A stretch of 64,000 nt of DNA from Alphaproteobacteria bacterium (GCA_024227565.1 JAAEUE010000132.1:61138-125137); one strand, 5' to 3'; counted from the first letter of the stretch, positions 1-9,143 are shown. A program made the numbers and translations. Notes: generated from the sequence alone by a model not told the origin.

Positions 1-183
1 CAGTTCCTGGCGAAAGCCGTTCATAACGGCCATAACGATAATCAACGTCGCAACGCCAAGCAGGATGCCAACGAACGAGAACCCGGCAATGACCGAGATG
101 AAACCCTCTTTGCGCCTGGATCCTAAGTAGCGCAGCGATAACATCCACTCAAAAGCTGAGAACGGCTTTGTGCCAGTGGCCAT
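1..183 (-). CDS. lolC: LolC/LolE-type lipoprotein-releasing permease, 5' part
   Basis: Only the first 61 codons are inside the window; the gene runs off the left edge. The reading starts at an ATG at 183 and gives a cytoplasmic N-terminus (MATGTKPFSAFEWMLSLRYL), then a basic loop (GSRRKEGF) and a first membrane helix rich in Ile, Gly and Val that ends in the motif MNGFRQEL. This N-terminal pattern is typical of the LolC/LolE permeases of the LolCDE ABC transporter, which lifts outer-membrane lipoproteins from the inner membrane and passes them to LolA. It lies 30 nt behind proS on the same strand, an order common in alphaproteobacteria, where a single LolC/E-like permease is often present. 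Whether it is LolC, LolE or a single hybrid cannot be told from this fragment. Confidence 0.85.
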   Translation of the reverse strand, partial: MATGTKPFSAFEWMLSLRYLGSRRKEGFISVIAGFSFVGILLGVATLIIVMAVMNGFRQEL

Positions 184-213
184 GGTCAGAACGGTTCCTG
201 AAAGATGTTGAAA

Positions 214-1536
214 TTACGCAGTCAACTGGTTGATGGCTTCGTCTAAACTGACAGACTGTTTTTCACCGCTCTTGCGATGCTTCAGTTCCACCTGCCCCTC
301 TTTGAGGCCGCGGGGTCCGATCACCAGCTGACGCGGCAATCCAATCAGATCCATCGTTGCAAACTTGGCTCCGGCGCGTTCGTCAGTATCATCGTAGAGA
401 ACGTCCATCCCGGCATTGGTGAGCGCGCTGTAGACCCGCTCACAAGCTGCGTCGGTGTCTGCATCACCAGACTTCAGATTGATGATCCCCACATTGAACG
501 GCGCAACCGGGTCCGGCCAAATGATGCCATTCTCGTCATGGCTGGCCTCAATGATACCGGCAACCAAGCGTGACACGCCGATGCCATAGGAGCCCGAATG
601 GACCGGAACCATCTTGCCGTCCGGCCCTTGAACAACACACTCGAGCGGTTCTGAATATTTTGTACCGAAAAAGAATATGTGACCGACCTCGATACCGCGC
701 CCGGTTATCTTGCGGTCGGCAGGGATGGCATCGAATGCAGCAGCTTCGTGCTTCTCGTCGGTGGCCGCATAGTGAGAGGTAAATCCCTGGATGGCGTCCG
801 ACAGCGCCCCTTCATCGTCTTGATCAATGCTGACGTTCTGCCAGTCCATCTCCAGATACTTGGAATCGAAGAAAACCTCAGATTCCCCAGTATCCGCCAG
901 AACCAGGAACTCATGGCTCATGTCACCGCCGATGGGACCAGTGTCCGCCTGCATGGGGATGGCCGTCAGACCCATGCGTTGATATGTGCGCAGATAGGCC
1001 AGGAACATTATATTGTATGAGTGACGTCCGGCTTCAGCGCTCACGTCGAATGAGTAAGCGTCCTTCATCAGAAACTCGCGTCCACGCATGACCCCAAAGC
1101 GCGGCCTGATCTCGTCCCGGAATTTCCATTGTATATGATAGAGATTACGCGGCAGGTCCTTATAGGACTGAACACCTGCCCGGAAAATATCCGTAATCAT
1201 CTCTTCGTTTGTGGGCCCATACAACATATCGCGTTCATGGCGATCCGTGATGCGCAGCATCTCCTTGCCGTAGTCGTCATACCGCCCTGATTTGCGCCAG
1301 AGGTCGGCCGATTGGATGGTCGGCATCAACACCTCAATCGCCCCTGCTCTATCTTGCTCTTCGCGGACGATCTGCTCGATCTTTTTAAGCACACGATATC
1401 CCGTCGGCAGCCATGAGTAGATGCCCGCGCTTTCTTGGCGGATCATTCCTGCACGCAGCATCAAACGATGGGAGACAATCTCAGCCTCCTTGGGGTCGTG
1501 CCGAAGGATCGGCATGAAGTACTTGCTCAGTCGCAT
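214..1536 (-). CDS. proS: prolyl-tRNA synthetase, short alphaproteobacterial type
   Basis: The 440-residue protein charges tRNA-Pro with proline in the cytoplasm. Class II synthetase motifs are clear: motif 2 around residues 135-160 ([21 protein letters not shown]) is preceded by [10 protein letters not shown], and motif 3 is near residue 320 ([16 protein letters not shown]). The anticodon-binding domain fills the C-terminal hundred residues. The length of about 440, against about 570 in E. coli, shows that the inserted trans-editing (INS) domain is absent, which is the normal state in alphaproteobacteria. Ala-tRNA-Pro editing would then need a free-standing ProXp-type protein elsewhere. The ATG at 1536 gives the expected [12 protein letters not shown] start. 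The lolC-like gene follows in the same direction, so the two are probably cotranscribed. Confidence 0.97.
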   Translation of the reverse strand: MRLSKYFMPILRHDPKEAEIVSHRLMLRAGMIRQESAGIYSWLPTGYRVLKKIEQIVREEQDRAGAIEVLMPTIQSADLWRKSGRYDDYGKEMLRITDRHERDMLYGPTNEEMITDIFRAGVQSYKDLPRNLYHIQWKFRDEIRPRFGVMRGREFLMKDAYSFDVSAEAGRHSYNIMFLAYLRTYQRMGLTAIPMQADTGPIGGDMSHEFLVLADTGESEVFFDSKYLEMDWQNVSIDQDDEGALSDAIQGFTSHYAATDEKHEAAAFDAIPADRKITGRGIEVGHIFFFGTKYSEPLECVVQGPDGKMVPVHSGSYGIGVSRLVAGIIEASHDENGIIWPDPVAPFNVGIINLKSGDADTDAACERVYSALTNAGMDVLYDDTDERAGAKFATMDLIGLPRQLVIGPRGLKEGQVELKHRKSGEKQSVSLDEAINQLTA

Positions 1537-1689
1537 TTCGTTGTTCCGTTCGGATGGTTCAAGACGGTGGCGAGCCGGTTGCCTACCTTCTCTTAACGCG
1601 ATTCCCTTCGGCCGGTTGTAAGCTAATGCTGGTTTGAAAAAAAGGCAGAGTTTGGTCTAGCTCATATCAAATCAACCCAAATGATCATT

Positions 1690-1890
1690 TCCCGCGAGAC
1701 TCCAGACAGAATTGCCGCTACAATGGGTCCAATAAGAAATATCGGACCCAATTTGCTACGAGTATCGGCCGAGGTCTGGGGAGGAACTCTCCGAAAATTA
1801 GCATTCGCGACGTGCCATGGATGAATGCAATCGGAGACAGAGTAGGACTTAATTGGCAGGGCATTTACGTGCCTTGCCTTTTTTCTTTTC
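1690..1890 (+). ncRNA. candidate plus-strand small RNA ending in an intrinsic terminator
   Basis: The 361 nt between proS and the DUF1467 gene, both on the minus strand, contain no open frame I can support. On the plus strand the stretch shows a perfect 7-bp stem (1724-1730 with 1744-1750), a smaller GGGGAG/CTCTCC stem near 1780-1795, and finally a strong terminator at 1855-1890. A plus-strand terminator between two minus-strand genes suggests that something on the plus strand is transcribed and ends here. The 5' end is a guess and no known RNA family was recognised. Confidence 0.3.
1855..1890 (+). terminator. rho-independent terminator (plus strand)
   Basis: The stem GGCAGGGCA (1855-1863) pairs with TGCCTTGCC (1870-1878), 9 bp with one G-U pair and a 6-nt loop. 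It runs straight into TTTTTTCTTTTC (1879-1890). The T-run is on the plus strand; read on the minus strand the stem is followed only by AATTAAGT, so termination of the DUF1467 transcript here would be weak. Confidence 0.75.
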
Positions 1891-1897
1891 TGGGACT

Positions 1898-2152
1898 TTA
1901 GAACGGCAGGCTATCCAATGTGATCAGCTTGTTGACCTGAACATAGTAGACGCCTGCAAAAATGATCCCTGAAACAACTGTAGTGATCAGAAACTTGCGG
2001 ATCAGCCGCGGCGCAACCGGTGCACTGGGAGCATGGCCAGCTTCAACATCCTGACCCAGCTCATGCGCGGAATGTGCACCGAACGGCAACACCGCAAACA
2101 GAACCACCCACCACAGGATGAAGTAGATCGCCAGTGCGCCGGTCCAAGCCAT
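1898..2152 (-). CDS. DUF1467 family small membrane protein
   Basis: The 84-residue protein has two hydrophobic segments, at about residues 6-26 (IYFILWWVVLFAVLPFG) and 54-72 (LITTVVSGIIFAGVYYVQV), joined by a polar loop. The WWVVLFAVLPFG motif and the length are those of DUF1467, a family of unknown function found in alphaproteobacteria. Its gene starts 6 nt after the stop of mce, so the two form an operon, and this pairing recurs in the group. The function is unknown; a role at the inner membrane is all that can be inferred. Confidence 0.85.
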   Translation of the reverse strand: MAWTGALAIYFILWWVVLFAVLPFGAHSAHELGQDVEAGHAPSAPVAPRLIRKFLITTVVSGIIFAGVYYVQVNKLITLDSLPF

Positions 2153-2158
2153 GCCCCG

Positions 2159-2563
2159 CTATGCCTGCTCTAACTCAACCAAGGTGCCGCAAAAGTCCTT
2201 GGGATGCAAAAACAGAACGGGTTTACCGTGCGCTCCAATCTTCGGCTCACCGTCCCCCAACACGCGCGCGCCCTCTGAAATCATGCGTTCGCGCGCTGCA
2301 AGAATGTCGTCCACTTCATAACAAATGTGATGGATTCCGCCAGATGGATTCTTGTCCAAAAATCCGCGAATGGGTGAGCCGTCACCGAGAGGTTCCAACA
2401 ATTCCACTTTAGTGTTCCCAAGATCAACGAACACCACCGTCACGCCGTGATCCGGTTCTGGTTGCGGTGGCGAAACCTGCGCGCCAAGTGTCTTCTCATA
2501 GACCGCGACACCCGCCGCCAGATCAGGCACCGCAATTGCCACGTGATTAAGCCGACCAAGCAT
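2159..2563 (-). CDS. mce: methylmalonyl-CoA epimerase
   Basis: The 134-residue protein belongs to the glyoxalase/vicinal-oxygen-chelate fold. It interconverts the (S) and (R) forms of methylmalonyl-CoA, the step between propionyl-CoA carboxylase and methylmalonyl-CoA mutase. Visible family features are the opening LNHVAIAVPDL with a metal-binding His, GIHHICYEVDDI with the next His, and the C-terminal KDFCGTLVELE with the metal-binding Glu. The usual PEQGV segment reads PDHGV here, a change near the catalytic region that may be normal in this group. The pathway partners pccA and pccB are in this window at 21.5-27.5 kb; the mutase is not. Confidence 0.93.
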   Translation of the reverse strand: MLGRLNHVAIAVPDLAAGVAVYEKTLGAQVSPPQPEPDHGVTVVFVDLGNTKVELLEPLGDGSPIRGFLDKNPSGGIHHICYEVDDILAARERMISEGARVLGDGEPKIGAHGKPVLFLHPKDFCGTLVELEQA

Positions 2564-2667
2564 TTACTTTCTCCAATAAGGCCGCCACGACCAGCCAACA
2601 TGGGAAGAATGTGTACAGGGTCCCGCCTCATATCACAACGCATCCAAAGTGCGTATTGAGGCCACAC

Positions 2668-4248
2668 CTAGTTCAATAAATCAGGTCTCACTTTGCGGAA
2701 ATCATAGAGCGCGGCATAGTCCTTATAGATGTATACCTTGTGCTCTTCATGCTTCAAAGGCTTTCCAGTCAGCCGTTCCAGAATCAGCCGCCAGTTGTTG
2801 ATGGGCGTCTTTAGCTCGCCAGGATGTATTGAGTTGTCCCCATTCATATAGATTGCATTTATCGAGCCGATCTTGGTCTTCAGATCCGGGTCGGATAAAT
2901 CTGCGATGGTCTTTTTTCGACCCTGTGTCGCGGTCTTTTTCGGATAGGGGCCTTCATCAGATTGGACAACGAAGACAATTCCACGCCCGCCATTGGCTCT
3001 GCGTTCTTTTTGCCGGTCAAATATGTTCAATAGTTCCTTGTTGAAGAACCGCAAATACTCCGCATAGGCCTTCTTCAGGTCTGAGTGGGGTTTTCCCAAA
3101 AATGGATAGAACTTTCTTGCCTTTGGAAAACAATTCCCATCGCCGTCTGCAACAATCGGAACGTGTGGTATTGTCATATGTGCCAGAACAAACACTGGTT
3201 TGTCTTGATTGCCCACCTGACCAAGCCAGTCCAATTTTCGCTTGATCCGTCGGCATTCAACCGGGCCATCCAAAACCTCTTTCACGTCAAGCATTACTGC
3301 CAGTGGGGTGTTGGCGGCGATGATTGCCTCAAGCTCAGAAACCAACATCCGGCTAAACCCATCTTCAAGGTAGGTACCGTAGTTCACGTCCGCCATCCGG
3401 TTGTACCGGGTACCGTCCCACCAGCTTCCTGCATTGACAAAGCCATATCCCAATCTCCGCATCGCCTGCTGGGCTAGGCTGTTCTCAATGGCGCTGTAGA
3501 GTGGCTGTGCCCGGCCAGACCCTGCGCCATATCTAGCGGTGAATTCATCGAGATAACCACTATTGTGTGTGGAACTCATCGAATGCGCTGTTGTGGGATA
3601 ATTTGCTGTGGCGTTGGATTGGACAATGAAGCCACGTTGCTGAAGATCAGCGTAAAATTTTCCATTATCAACGCCGTAGACGTTTTTGAGCGTCTTTTTC
3701 GATGCATAGCGATCCGGCACAATATAGATCACATCAGGCAACTGTTCCCGATCTACTTGTTCGGCACTAAGGGCATCCACATACTTTTTGAAATCTTGTG
3801 AGATCACTGGCGGGGCGGCTAACCAAAATATGCCAACAACCGGATAGACAAAAGGAACCACCATGGCCGCAAGAAACAAAGAGGATTTCTTCGCAATTTC
3901 AACCGGCTCGACATTTCTGAGAGTAAAAAGGATTAACCCCAAAACACCGGTCACCAAGGCTCCACTCAACCAATTTCCGTGCGCGAACGAGGGGATCAAT
4001 GCTGCAAGGAACGAGAAATAGAACACGCCGATAAATATCAAGGGAGCGGTAGAAAACAGACGCTTATTGATTAAAAAGGCAACACCCAACACCAGAAAAC
4101 AGGCGCTGGTGAGAAATACAAAGGGACGCAACAGCATGTACAACATCAGCAGATCGCTGTTGTAAGCAGCCACCCGCCCAATTGAAGCGGCCACCACAAG
4201 AACTGTAGCTAGAACCGTATAAAGCACCAATCGCGAAGTACTCGACAT
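2668..4248 (-). CDS. membrane-anchored alkaline-phosphatase/sulfatase-superfamily protein
   Basis: The 526-residue protein starts with about five hydrophobic segments (residues 5-150), followed by a soluble domain that should face the periplasm. That domain has the hallmarks of the alkaline phosphatase superfamily: PDVIYIVPDRYAS near residue 175, NYPTTAHSMSSTHN with a probable Thr/Ser nucleophile near 220, AHMTIPHVPIV near 365 and VFVVQSDEGPYP near 430 in place of the metal-binding D-H-G motif. Related enzymes are sulfatases, phosphoglycerol transferases and phosphoethanolamine transferases, so the substrate is probably a surface glycan or lipid. It is the last gene of a three-gene unit with a methyltransferase (13-nt gap) and a small YIDPGT protein. 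The exact reaction cannot be named. Confidence 0.7.
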   Translation of the reverse strand: MSSTSRLVLYTVLATVLVVAASIGRVAAYNSDLLMLYMLLRPFVFLTSACFLVLGVAFLINKRLFSTAPLIFIGVFYFSFLAALIPSFAHGNWLSGALVTGVLGLILFTLRNVEPVEIAKKSSLFLAAMVVPFVYPVVGIFWLAAPPVISQDFKKYVDALSAEQVDREQLPDVIYIVPDRYASKKTLKNVYGVDNGKFYADLQQRGFIVQSNATANYPTTAHSMSSTHNSGYLDEFTARYGAGSGRAQPLYSAIENSLAQQAMRRLGYGFVNAGSWWDGTRYNRMADVNYGTYLEDGFSRMLVSELEAIIAANTPLAVMLDVKEVLDGPVECRRIKRKLDWLGQVGNQDKPVFVLAHMTIPHVPIVADGDGNCFPKARKFYPFLGKPHSDLKKAYAEYLRFFNKELLNIFDRQKERRANGGRGIVFVVQSDEGPYPKKTATQGRKKTIADLSDPDLKTKIGSINAIYMNGDNSIHPGELKTPINNWRLILERLTGKPLKHEEHKVYIYKDYAALYDFRKVRPDLLN

Positions 4249-4261
4249 CTTGGGTTTTCAC

Positions 4262-5647
4262 TCAATTGCGCGCGAACTGAATAAGCACTCTGTCTGTGTG
4301 CGTCACCTTCTCTGCTTTGACGATAGTTGCCCGCTTACAAATCGCAGCTCTGAAGTTTTCTTCGGTGTAGTCATCAAAGATGTCTTCGCGAAGCGCCAGC
4401 ATTTGTTGCACGGTCGGATCACTTTTCGGCACGAACTCAATGATGCCCTGCGGCGCAAAGTCCATGATCCAGTCAACAAAGTGGTCGAACGGAACGTTTT
4501 TCGCAATCGCCAGATGATGTTCAAAGGCCAACGCGAACACTGCGTCCACATCACCGCATCGTGCTGTTAACGGGCGCCGTTCGCGGTTATGCCATCCGAT
4601 ACCGGGGCTGGGATTAGCCGCGTCCTGATAAAGCGGAAGATATTTCTTATGGCCTGCATGCTGCAGAAATCCCGCTTCCAACGCGCCGTGATCCGCATCC
4701 ACCCCAATTGCATAAGTTGCGCCCGCCTTGAGTGCCGTATCGGAGTAAGCTCCGGTGTTGCACCCCAAATCCAGCGTTACTTTGGGCTTGCTCTCAGAAA
4801 CGAACCTCGCGATGAACTCATGCTTTGCGGCGGCCTCGGCATCCTCGTACGTGTTTTCACTCGCGTAATTACGCCAAACAGTGTCGTTGGTCCCCTTCGG
4901 GGTCAATCCTGAAATCCAATCTCGCAATTGGATGAGAATGGCTGCATAACGCGACCGCGGCAAACCGCGTTGTTTCGCTTCTGACGCCGCTTGGGTTGAT
5001 TTGCTGCCCCCGGCCTGCACCTTCGCAGGCAAGGTGACGTGGCTTAACGTCCGCAGTGAGAGCTTGTCCTGCAGATTAAGCGCACTTGAAAGCTGTTCAG
5101 CCGGAATACCTTCCAGGGAACCGCGGTACCAAGCGTTAAACGGAATGCCCAATTTGGCATAAAGCAACAACGGGTTCAGAAACTGTTCACAGAATTGCCG
5201 GTGGGCCAGCCAATGCTCACCTTCGACATAGGGTCGAAAAGAGAGCGCATCTATAAACACCGGACGCGTCCCAATAAATTGAATGTTGTAGGCAGTTGCA
5301 TCCGTCAACACCACATCATGCTCAAGCAACTTGATTTGGATGTCCAAATGCAACAAGGCGGCTGCCTTTAGCGCGCCAAATGTCCATTCGTATGGGTACG
5401 ATATGAAGGGAATCCGGGGGTGCTCTACGACCAGCCCTTCTTCAGGCGCATCGCGGCCAAGCACTTGCGGATCGACTTCAACGCTGTCTACAACCCAACC
5501 TTCACTGACAAGTGCATTTAAGCCACCGTTCTGGCGCACTGCGGTAAAGTCTGGCAAACCCTTGGGTAGGACTGTGCGGTATATCTTATCGTCAACTTGG
5601 AAAACATGACCGGCCGGGTCACGATACGAAGCAGGATCAACCGGCAT
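4262..5647 (-). CDS. class I SAM-dependent methyltransferase with a large N-terminal domain
   Basis: The 461-residue protein carries the SAM-binding motif I at about residue 293 (VTLDLGCNTGAYSDTAL), followed by an acidic residue in AIGVDADHGALEA, in the usual Rossmann-like order. The first 220 residues form a separate domain with a kinase-like feel (YNIQFIGTRPVFIDALSF and a preceding LLEHDVVLTDATA resemble proteins that bind the state of a partner), but I cannot name it. Similar two-part methyltransferases occur in rhizobial surface-polysaccharide and nodulation loci. Its first 11 nt overlap the end of the YIDPGT gene, which argues for translational coupling. The substrate is unknown; a cell-surface component is the best guess from context. 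Confidence 0.75.
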   Translation of the reverse strand: MPVDPASYRDPAGHVFQVDDKIYRTVLPKGLPDFTAVRQNGGLNALVSEGWVVDSVEVDPQVLGRDAPEEGLVVEHPRIPFISYPYEWTFGALKAAALLHLDIQIKLLEHDVVLTDATAYNIQFIGTRPVFIDALSFRPYVEGEHWLAHRQFCEQFLNPLLLYAKLGIPFNAWYRGSLEGIPAEQLSSALNLQDKLSLRTLSHVTLPAKVQAGGSKSTQAASEAKQRGLPRSRYAAILIQLRDWISGLTPKGTNDTVWRNYASENTYEDAEAAAKHEFIARFVSESKPKVTLDLGCNTGAYSDTALKAGATYAIGVDADHGALEAGFLQHAGHKKYLPLYQDAANPSPGIGWHNRERRPLTARCGDVDAVFALAFEHHLAIAKNVPFDHFVDWIMDFAPQGIIEFVPKSDPTVQQMLALREDIFDDYTEENFRAAICKRATIVKAEKVTHTDRVLIQFARN

Positions 5648-5897
5648 CAGCGGGACCGTCCCCTATGGATGTTGTCGTTGAGGTGCGCTCCCGACCCGGA
5701 AACAGCTTGTACCAGATTGCCGCCAAATGGGTCCGGAAGAAGAGGCTGCCAGCAGCGATCGCACCGATAATCGATTGCAGAACAATGCTTGCAGTGCCCG
5801 GATCAATGTAGGCATGCGCGGGAGCGGTAAAGAGCGGCAGCGCAAACAGGCCTGCGCCAACCACTGATAATTTTTGGAAAAACAAATTTTTGAACAT
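5637..5897 (-). CDS. small exported/membrane protein with YIDPGT motif
   Basis: The 86-residue protein has an N-terminal hydrophobic segment ending in TAPAHA, consistent with a signal peptide cleaved before YIDPGTASIVLQSIIGAI. A second hydrophobic stretch follows (residues 31-50), then a basic tail. The A-Y-I-D-P-G-T-x-S start of the mature part recurs in many small bacterial proteins of unknown function that are encoded beside sulfatase-like and methyltransferase genes, as here. It is the first gene of the operon and overlaps the methyltransferase start by 11 nt. Its role, perhaps as a membrane partner of the other two, is inference. Confidence 0.75.
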   Translation of the reverse strand: MFKNLFFQKLSVVGAGLFALPLFTAPAHAYIDPGTASIVLQSIIGAIAAGSLFFRTHLAAIWYKLFPGRERTSTTTSIGDGPADAG

Positions 5898-5984
5898 GAC
5901 TCAACTCTGCACCTAGTCAAAAACGATAATCTAAGTGACACAGAAATAGTTTAGATTTGGTCAATTCAGCGGCCCTGAAGACGA

Positions 5985-6728
5985 TCAACCGGCCGCCTTC
6001 CCGGCGAACATCTCTGACAATGATTTTATCACGCGCGCCCTGCTTTGCGGCATCGATATACCGCGAGGAGACAACACATCACGCTGCAAAAAATGATCTG
6101 TCAGTCTGAATCCGCCGGCAATGTCGCTTACCTCCGGGGCACCGCCGGCCCCGGCGACTATAAAAGCTGGCAGCGGCAGGAGCTTGGCCTGATACGGTTC
6201 ACCGGCCTCAGCGCTTACAGCTTTGCCAGATTTGGGCGACACATAGATCAAGTTGTCTTTGGAACCACTGGCCGCACATTTGGTCAAATCAAGTCCGAAG
6301 CCCAACTCTTCCAACAACCCCAGTTCCCAGCGCACCAACAAGGCCGGCCAAACCGCGTCATCCTGAATTTGTGAAAGAACGATTTGAAACGCATCATACA
6401 ACCGTTCATGGGGTTCGCGCTCGGGTAGCAAACGCGTCAGATCAGCCATCGACATGAGCCCTGCCAATTTGAACGGATCATCCATCAGGCGGGCCGCCTG
6501 CAGCTCCAACGCTTCAACCGTATAACTGCCGAGGTGCTCCGCAAGCCGAGCACGCCAGGTGACCTCCACAAGGTTTCCGGTTTGCAGCACCGGTCTCAAC
6601 CGACGCCCCCGTCCACCACGCACCAGGCCCAAATGACGGCCATGGCCGCGTGTAAACAGCTCCAAAACGGCATTGCTTTCGCCCTGGCGGCGAACTCCGA
6701 GGACCACCCCTTCCTCAGACCAATCCAT
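5985..6728 (-). CDS. recO: DNA repair protein RecO
   Basis: The 247-residue protein has the RecO N-terminal OB fold (MDWSEEGVVLGVRRQGESNAVLELFTRGHGRHLGLVRGG, given here only as its features: EGVVL, GESNAVLE and HGRHLGLVRGG) and a helical C-terminal half. RecO loads RecA with RecR onto single-stranded DNA coated with SSB in gap repair. Length matches the family (about 240). In many alphaproteobacteria recO follows era and rnc; here a small exported protein and about 370 nt separate it from era, on the same strand. The ATG at 6728 gives the standard start. Confidence 0.93.
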   Translation of the reverse strand: MDWSEEGVVLGVRRQGESNAVLELFTRGHGRHLGLVRGGRGRRLRPVLQTGNLVEVTWRARLAEHLGSYTVEALELQAARLMDDPFKLAGLMSMADLTRLLPEREPHERLYDAFQIVLSQIQDDAVWPALLVRWELGLLEELGFGLDLTKCAASGSKDNLIYVSPKSGKAVSAEAGEPYQAKLLPLPAFIVAGAGGAPEVSDIAGGFRLTDHFLQRDVLSPRGISMPQSRARVIKSLSEMFAGKAAG

Positions 6729-6898
6729 CTGGTGCGTTATCCATCAATGTTGAATACTAAGCTGGAGGCACTTTAGCAGCTGCCGTCAGCAACGCAGAGC
6801 TCAATCAGTCGCCACTGTGCAAAACAGAGACCTGTGCGCCCGCGCCAATCTATTCGCACGATCATACCGGGTGCCCATCCCAGGTATTGGCGCTCAGG

Positions 6899-7303
6899 TC
6901 AGTTTGCGGCTGTGAAGTTGGTTTTGGCCTTCGGCGGCCCTGCGCGTTTTTGCAGCTTGCGCACCTTAGCAGATCCGCGCTGTCCTTTATAAGACACATA
7001 GGCCCTACCTCGGCTCCAAGTAACGTGGGCCCAAGCCTCCTGAAAATATACTTTAAATGTCACACTTTTGCCACGGCGCTTCAGTCTGTATACTCCAACG
7101 GGGGTGTTAATGACGAATCCGGTCCCCTTCCAGGAAACCCGCACGCTGAACCTTTGCTTGACCTTCCCGAAAGTCCCAACGACCTCGTAAACATCCCCAT
7201 GCTTCAACCACTTTGCGTAACCCGACCGGGCCATTGCATCGCTTGAGCCAAACCAGCCAAAAACCAACAAAACCGTCAGAAAAATAGGAACTAATCTGCG
7301 CAT
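6899..7303 (-). CDS. small exported protein of unknown function
   Basis: The 134-residue product starts with a clear signal peptide (MRRLVPIFLTVLLVFGWFGSSDAMA). The mature part is basic and beta-rich, with alternating hydrophobic and charged residues (VYEVVGTFGKVKQRFSVRV, VTFKVYFQEAWAHVTW) that could form a small barrel or SH3-like fold. I do not recognise a family. It lies between recO and era on the same strand but with 170-200 nt on each side, so it probably has its own promoter. Confidence 0.6.
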   Translation of the reverse strand: MRRLVPIFLTVLLVFGWFGSSDAMARSGYAKWLKHGDVYEVVGTFGKVKQRFSVRVSWKGTGFVINTPVGVYRLKRRGKSVTFKVYFQEAWAHVTWSRGRAYVSYKGQRGSAKVRKLQKRAGPPKAKTNFTAAN

Positions 7304-7504
7304 TTGAACACTCTCCAGTTTGCCCCGTGTTCCCGCTCCCAGTTGATTAATCCAGCACCTTGATGTGATAATCTCGCGTCACAATGATCGCGGTTCCCCC
7401 CCAGCACAACCAGCAGATCCAAGGTTCTGACTCAACATGGCCTTATTCTTGGTATGTTTTCGCCATAGTCAAGGATTTTAGGTTCAGATTTTACTAACAT
7501 CTGA

Positions 7505-8431
7505 TCAATATTTTTGAGTTGGCATATCAAGACCCATTTGACGGTATCTTTCGGGATCTTCACTCCACTTCTCGCGAACCTTCACGAATAAGAACAAATG
7601 AACGCGCATATTGAGCGTTGCTTCCAACTCTTTTCGGGCGCTCTGCCCAATTGCTTTAATTGTCTGGCCGCCTTTGCCCAGCACAATCTTGCGTTGCGAT
7701 TCACGCTCAACAAAGACGATTTGTTCAATTCGAACAGATCCATCTTTGGCAACCTTCCAGGATTCGGTCTCAACCGTAGATGCATAGGGCAATTCCTGAT
7801 GCAGCCGCATGAAGAGCTTCTCGCGGGTGACCTCCGCGGCCAGCATCCGTTGGGGAAGGTCGGCAATTTGATCTTCCGGGTAAAGCCAGGGTCCTTCAGG
7901 CACAATGCCCGCCAGATGCGCCTTCAACGCATCAACACCATCACCGGTTTGGGCCGAAACCAGAAAGCTCTCAGCGAACGCAAACCGTTCATTGTAGGCT
8001 TGGGTAAGACCAAGCAATGATTCCCGTTTAACAAGATCAATCTTGTTCAATGCCAAGATGGCGGACCGTCCACTCTCTTGGAGGCCTGAGATAATTTGTT
8101 CGTTTTCCGCATCAAGCCCCTGCCGGGCATCGGCAACCAGCACCACTTGATCGGCATCGCCCGCCCCGCCCCAAGCCGCTTCCACCATCGCACGGTCGAG
8201 CATGCGGGCCGGCTCAAAGATTCCAGGTGTGTCAACAAACACAATCTGACTGTTTTCATGCAACGCAATGCCACGAAGCCTGGCGCGGGTCGTCTGCACT
8301 TTATGGGTTACAATAGCGACCTTCTGGCCCACGAGTTGATTGACAAGTGTCGATTTTCCGGCGTTAGGCGCGCCGATAAGGGCTACAAATCCACACCGTT
8401 TAATGGTCTCGTCTGTTTGGCTCGACATCAT
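7505..8431 (-). CDS. era: GTPase Era
   Basis: The 308-residue protein has an N-terminal GTPase domain with G1 GAPNAGKST (near residue 20), G3 DTPG (near 67) and G4 NKID (near 133), and a C-terminal KH domain whose GKGGQTIKAIGQSARKELE loop binds the 3' end of 16S rRNA. Era acts in assembly of the 30S subunit. Two Met codons stand at the start (8431 and 8428); either could be used. The gene begins 3 nt after the rnc stop, in the classic lepB-rnc-era unit. Confidence 0.97.
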   Translation of the reverse strand: MMSSQTDETIKRCGFVALIGAPNAGKSTLVNQLVGQKVAIVTHKVQTTRARLRGIALHENSQIVFVDTPGIFEPARMLDRAMVEAAWGGAGDADQVVLVADARQGLDAENEQIISGLQESGRSAILALNKIDLVKRESLLGLTQAYNERFAFAESFLVSAQTGDGVDALKAHLAGIVPEGPWLYPEDQIADLPQRMLAAEVTREKLFMRLHQELPYASTVETESWKVAKDGSVRIEQIVFVERESQRKIVLGKGGQTIKAIGQSARKELEATLNMRVHLFLFVKVREKWSEDPERYRQMGLDMPTQKY

Positions 8432-8434
8432 CTA

Positions 8435-9139
8435 TCAGCGTTTGATTGACTGGCTTTGCAACAGTTTCTCAGCAGCGTTTTGCTCAGCACCACGTTTTGT
8501 CCCACCGCATCCCGTTTCACCCTCCAGCCCTTCCACTTCAACATCAATCTCAAATTTCGGATTATGATCTGGACCAGACTGCGAAACCACTTTGTATGTA
8601 GGCGCGGCAAGGCCCCGCCCCTGGGCCCATTCCTGGAGAACGGTCTTGGGATCGCGGAGCACAGTGCCAACGGCCTCCATATGCCCCTGCCACAACCGCC
8701 TGATTACGTCTTGCGCCGCCGCATATCCGCCATCCAGATAAATGGCAGCAATAACCGATTCCATCGCATCACCCAGCACGGCGGTTCTTTTGTGAACTCC
8801 TCCGCCACGTTCCGTGTTGCCAACGAGTATGTAACGATCCAATTCCACCTGGCGCGCAATATCGGCACAGGTTTCCTTTCGTACGAGCGCATTAAGCTTT
8901 TGCGCCAACTCGCCTTCATTCCCATCAGGGAACAGTTCCATAAGCCATTCGGCAATCACCAAACCCAACACCCGGTCGCCTAGAAACTCCAACCGCTCGT
9001 TCTCGTGGACCCTTTTGCCACCTTTGCGAAATTTTGCGGTGCGCGCGCTCGGATGGGTTAGCGCTTGCTCAAGCTGATTTTGGTTCGAAAAGACGTGCCC
9101 TATGCTTTTCGCAAGACCATGGGGCTTTTTGGCGGGCAC
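8435..9139 (-). CDS. rnc: ribonuclease III
   Basis: RNase III cuts double-stranded RNA in rRNA processing and mRNA turnover. The catalytic signature NERLEFLGDRVLGL is near residue 50, the second acidic cluster (LGDAMESVIAAIYLD) near 115, and a double-stranded-RNA-binding domain fills the C-terminus (LQEWAQGRGLAAPTYK to GAEQNAAEKLL). I place the start at a GTG at 9139, 4 nt after the lepB stop, which gives 234 residues, the usual family length. The open frame continues upstream to 9292, but that part overlaps lepB and does not resemble RNase III. Confidence 0.93.
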   Translation of the reverse strand: MPAKKPHGLAKSIGHVFSNQNQLEQALTHPSARTAKFRKGGKRVHENERLEFLGDRVLGLVIAEWLMELFPDGNEGELAQKLNALVRKETCADIARQVELDRYILVGNTERGGGVHKRTAVLGDAMESVIAAIYLDGGYAAAQDVIRRLWQGHMEAVGTVLRDPKTVLQEWAQGRGLAAPTYKVVSQSGPDHNPKFEIDVEVEGLEGETGCGGTKRGAEQNAAEKLLQSQSIKR

Positions 9140-9143
9140 GGGG

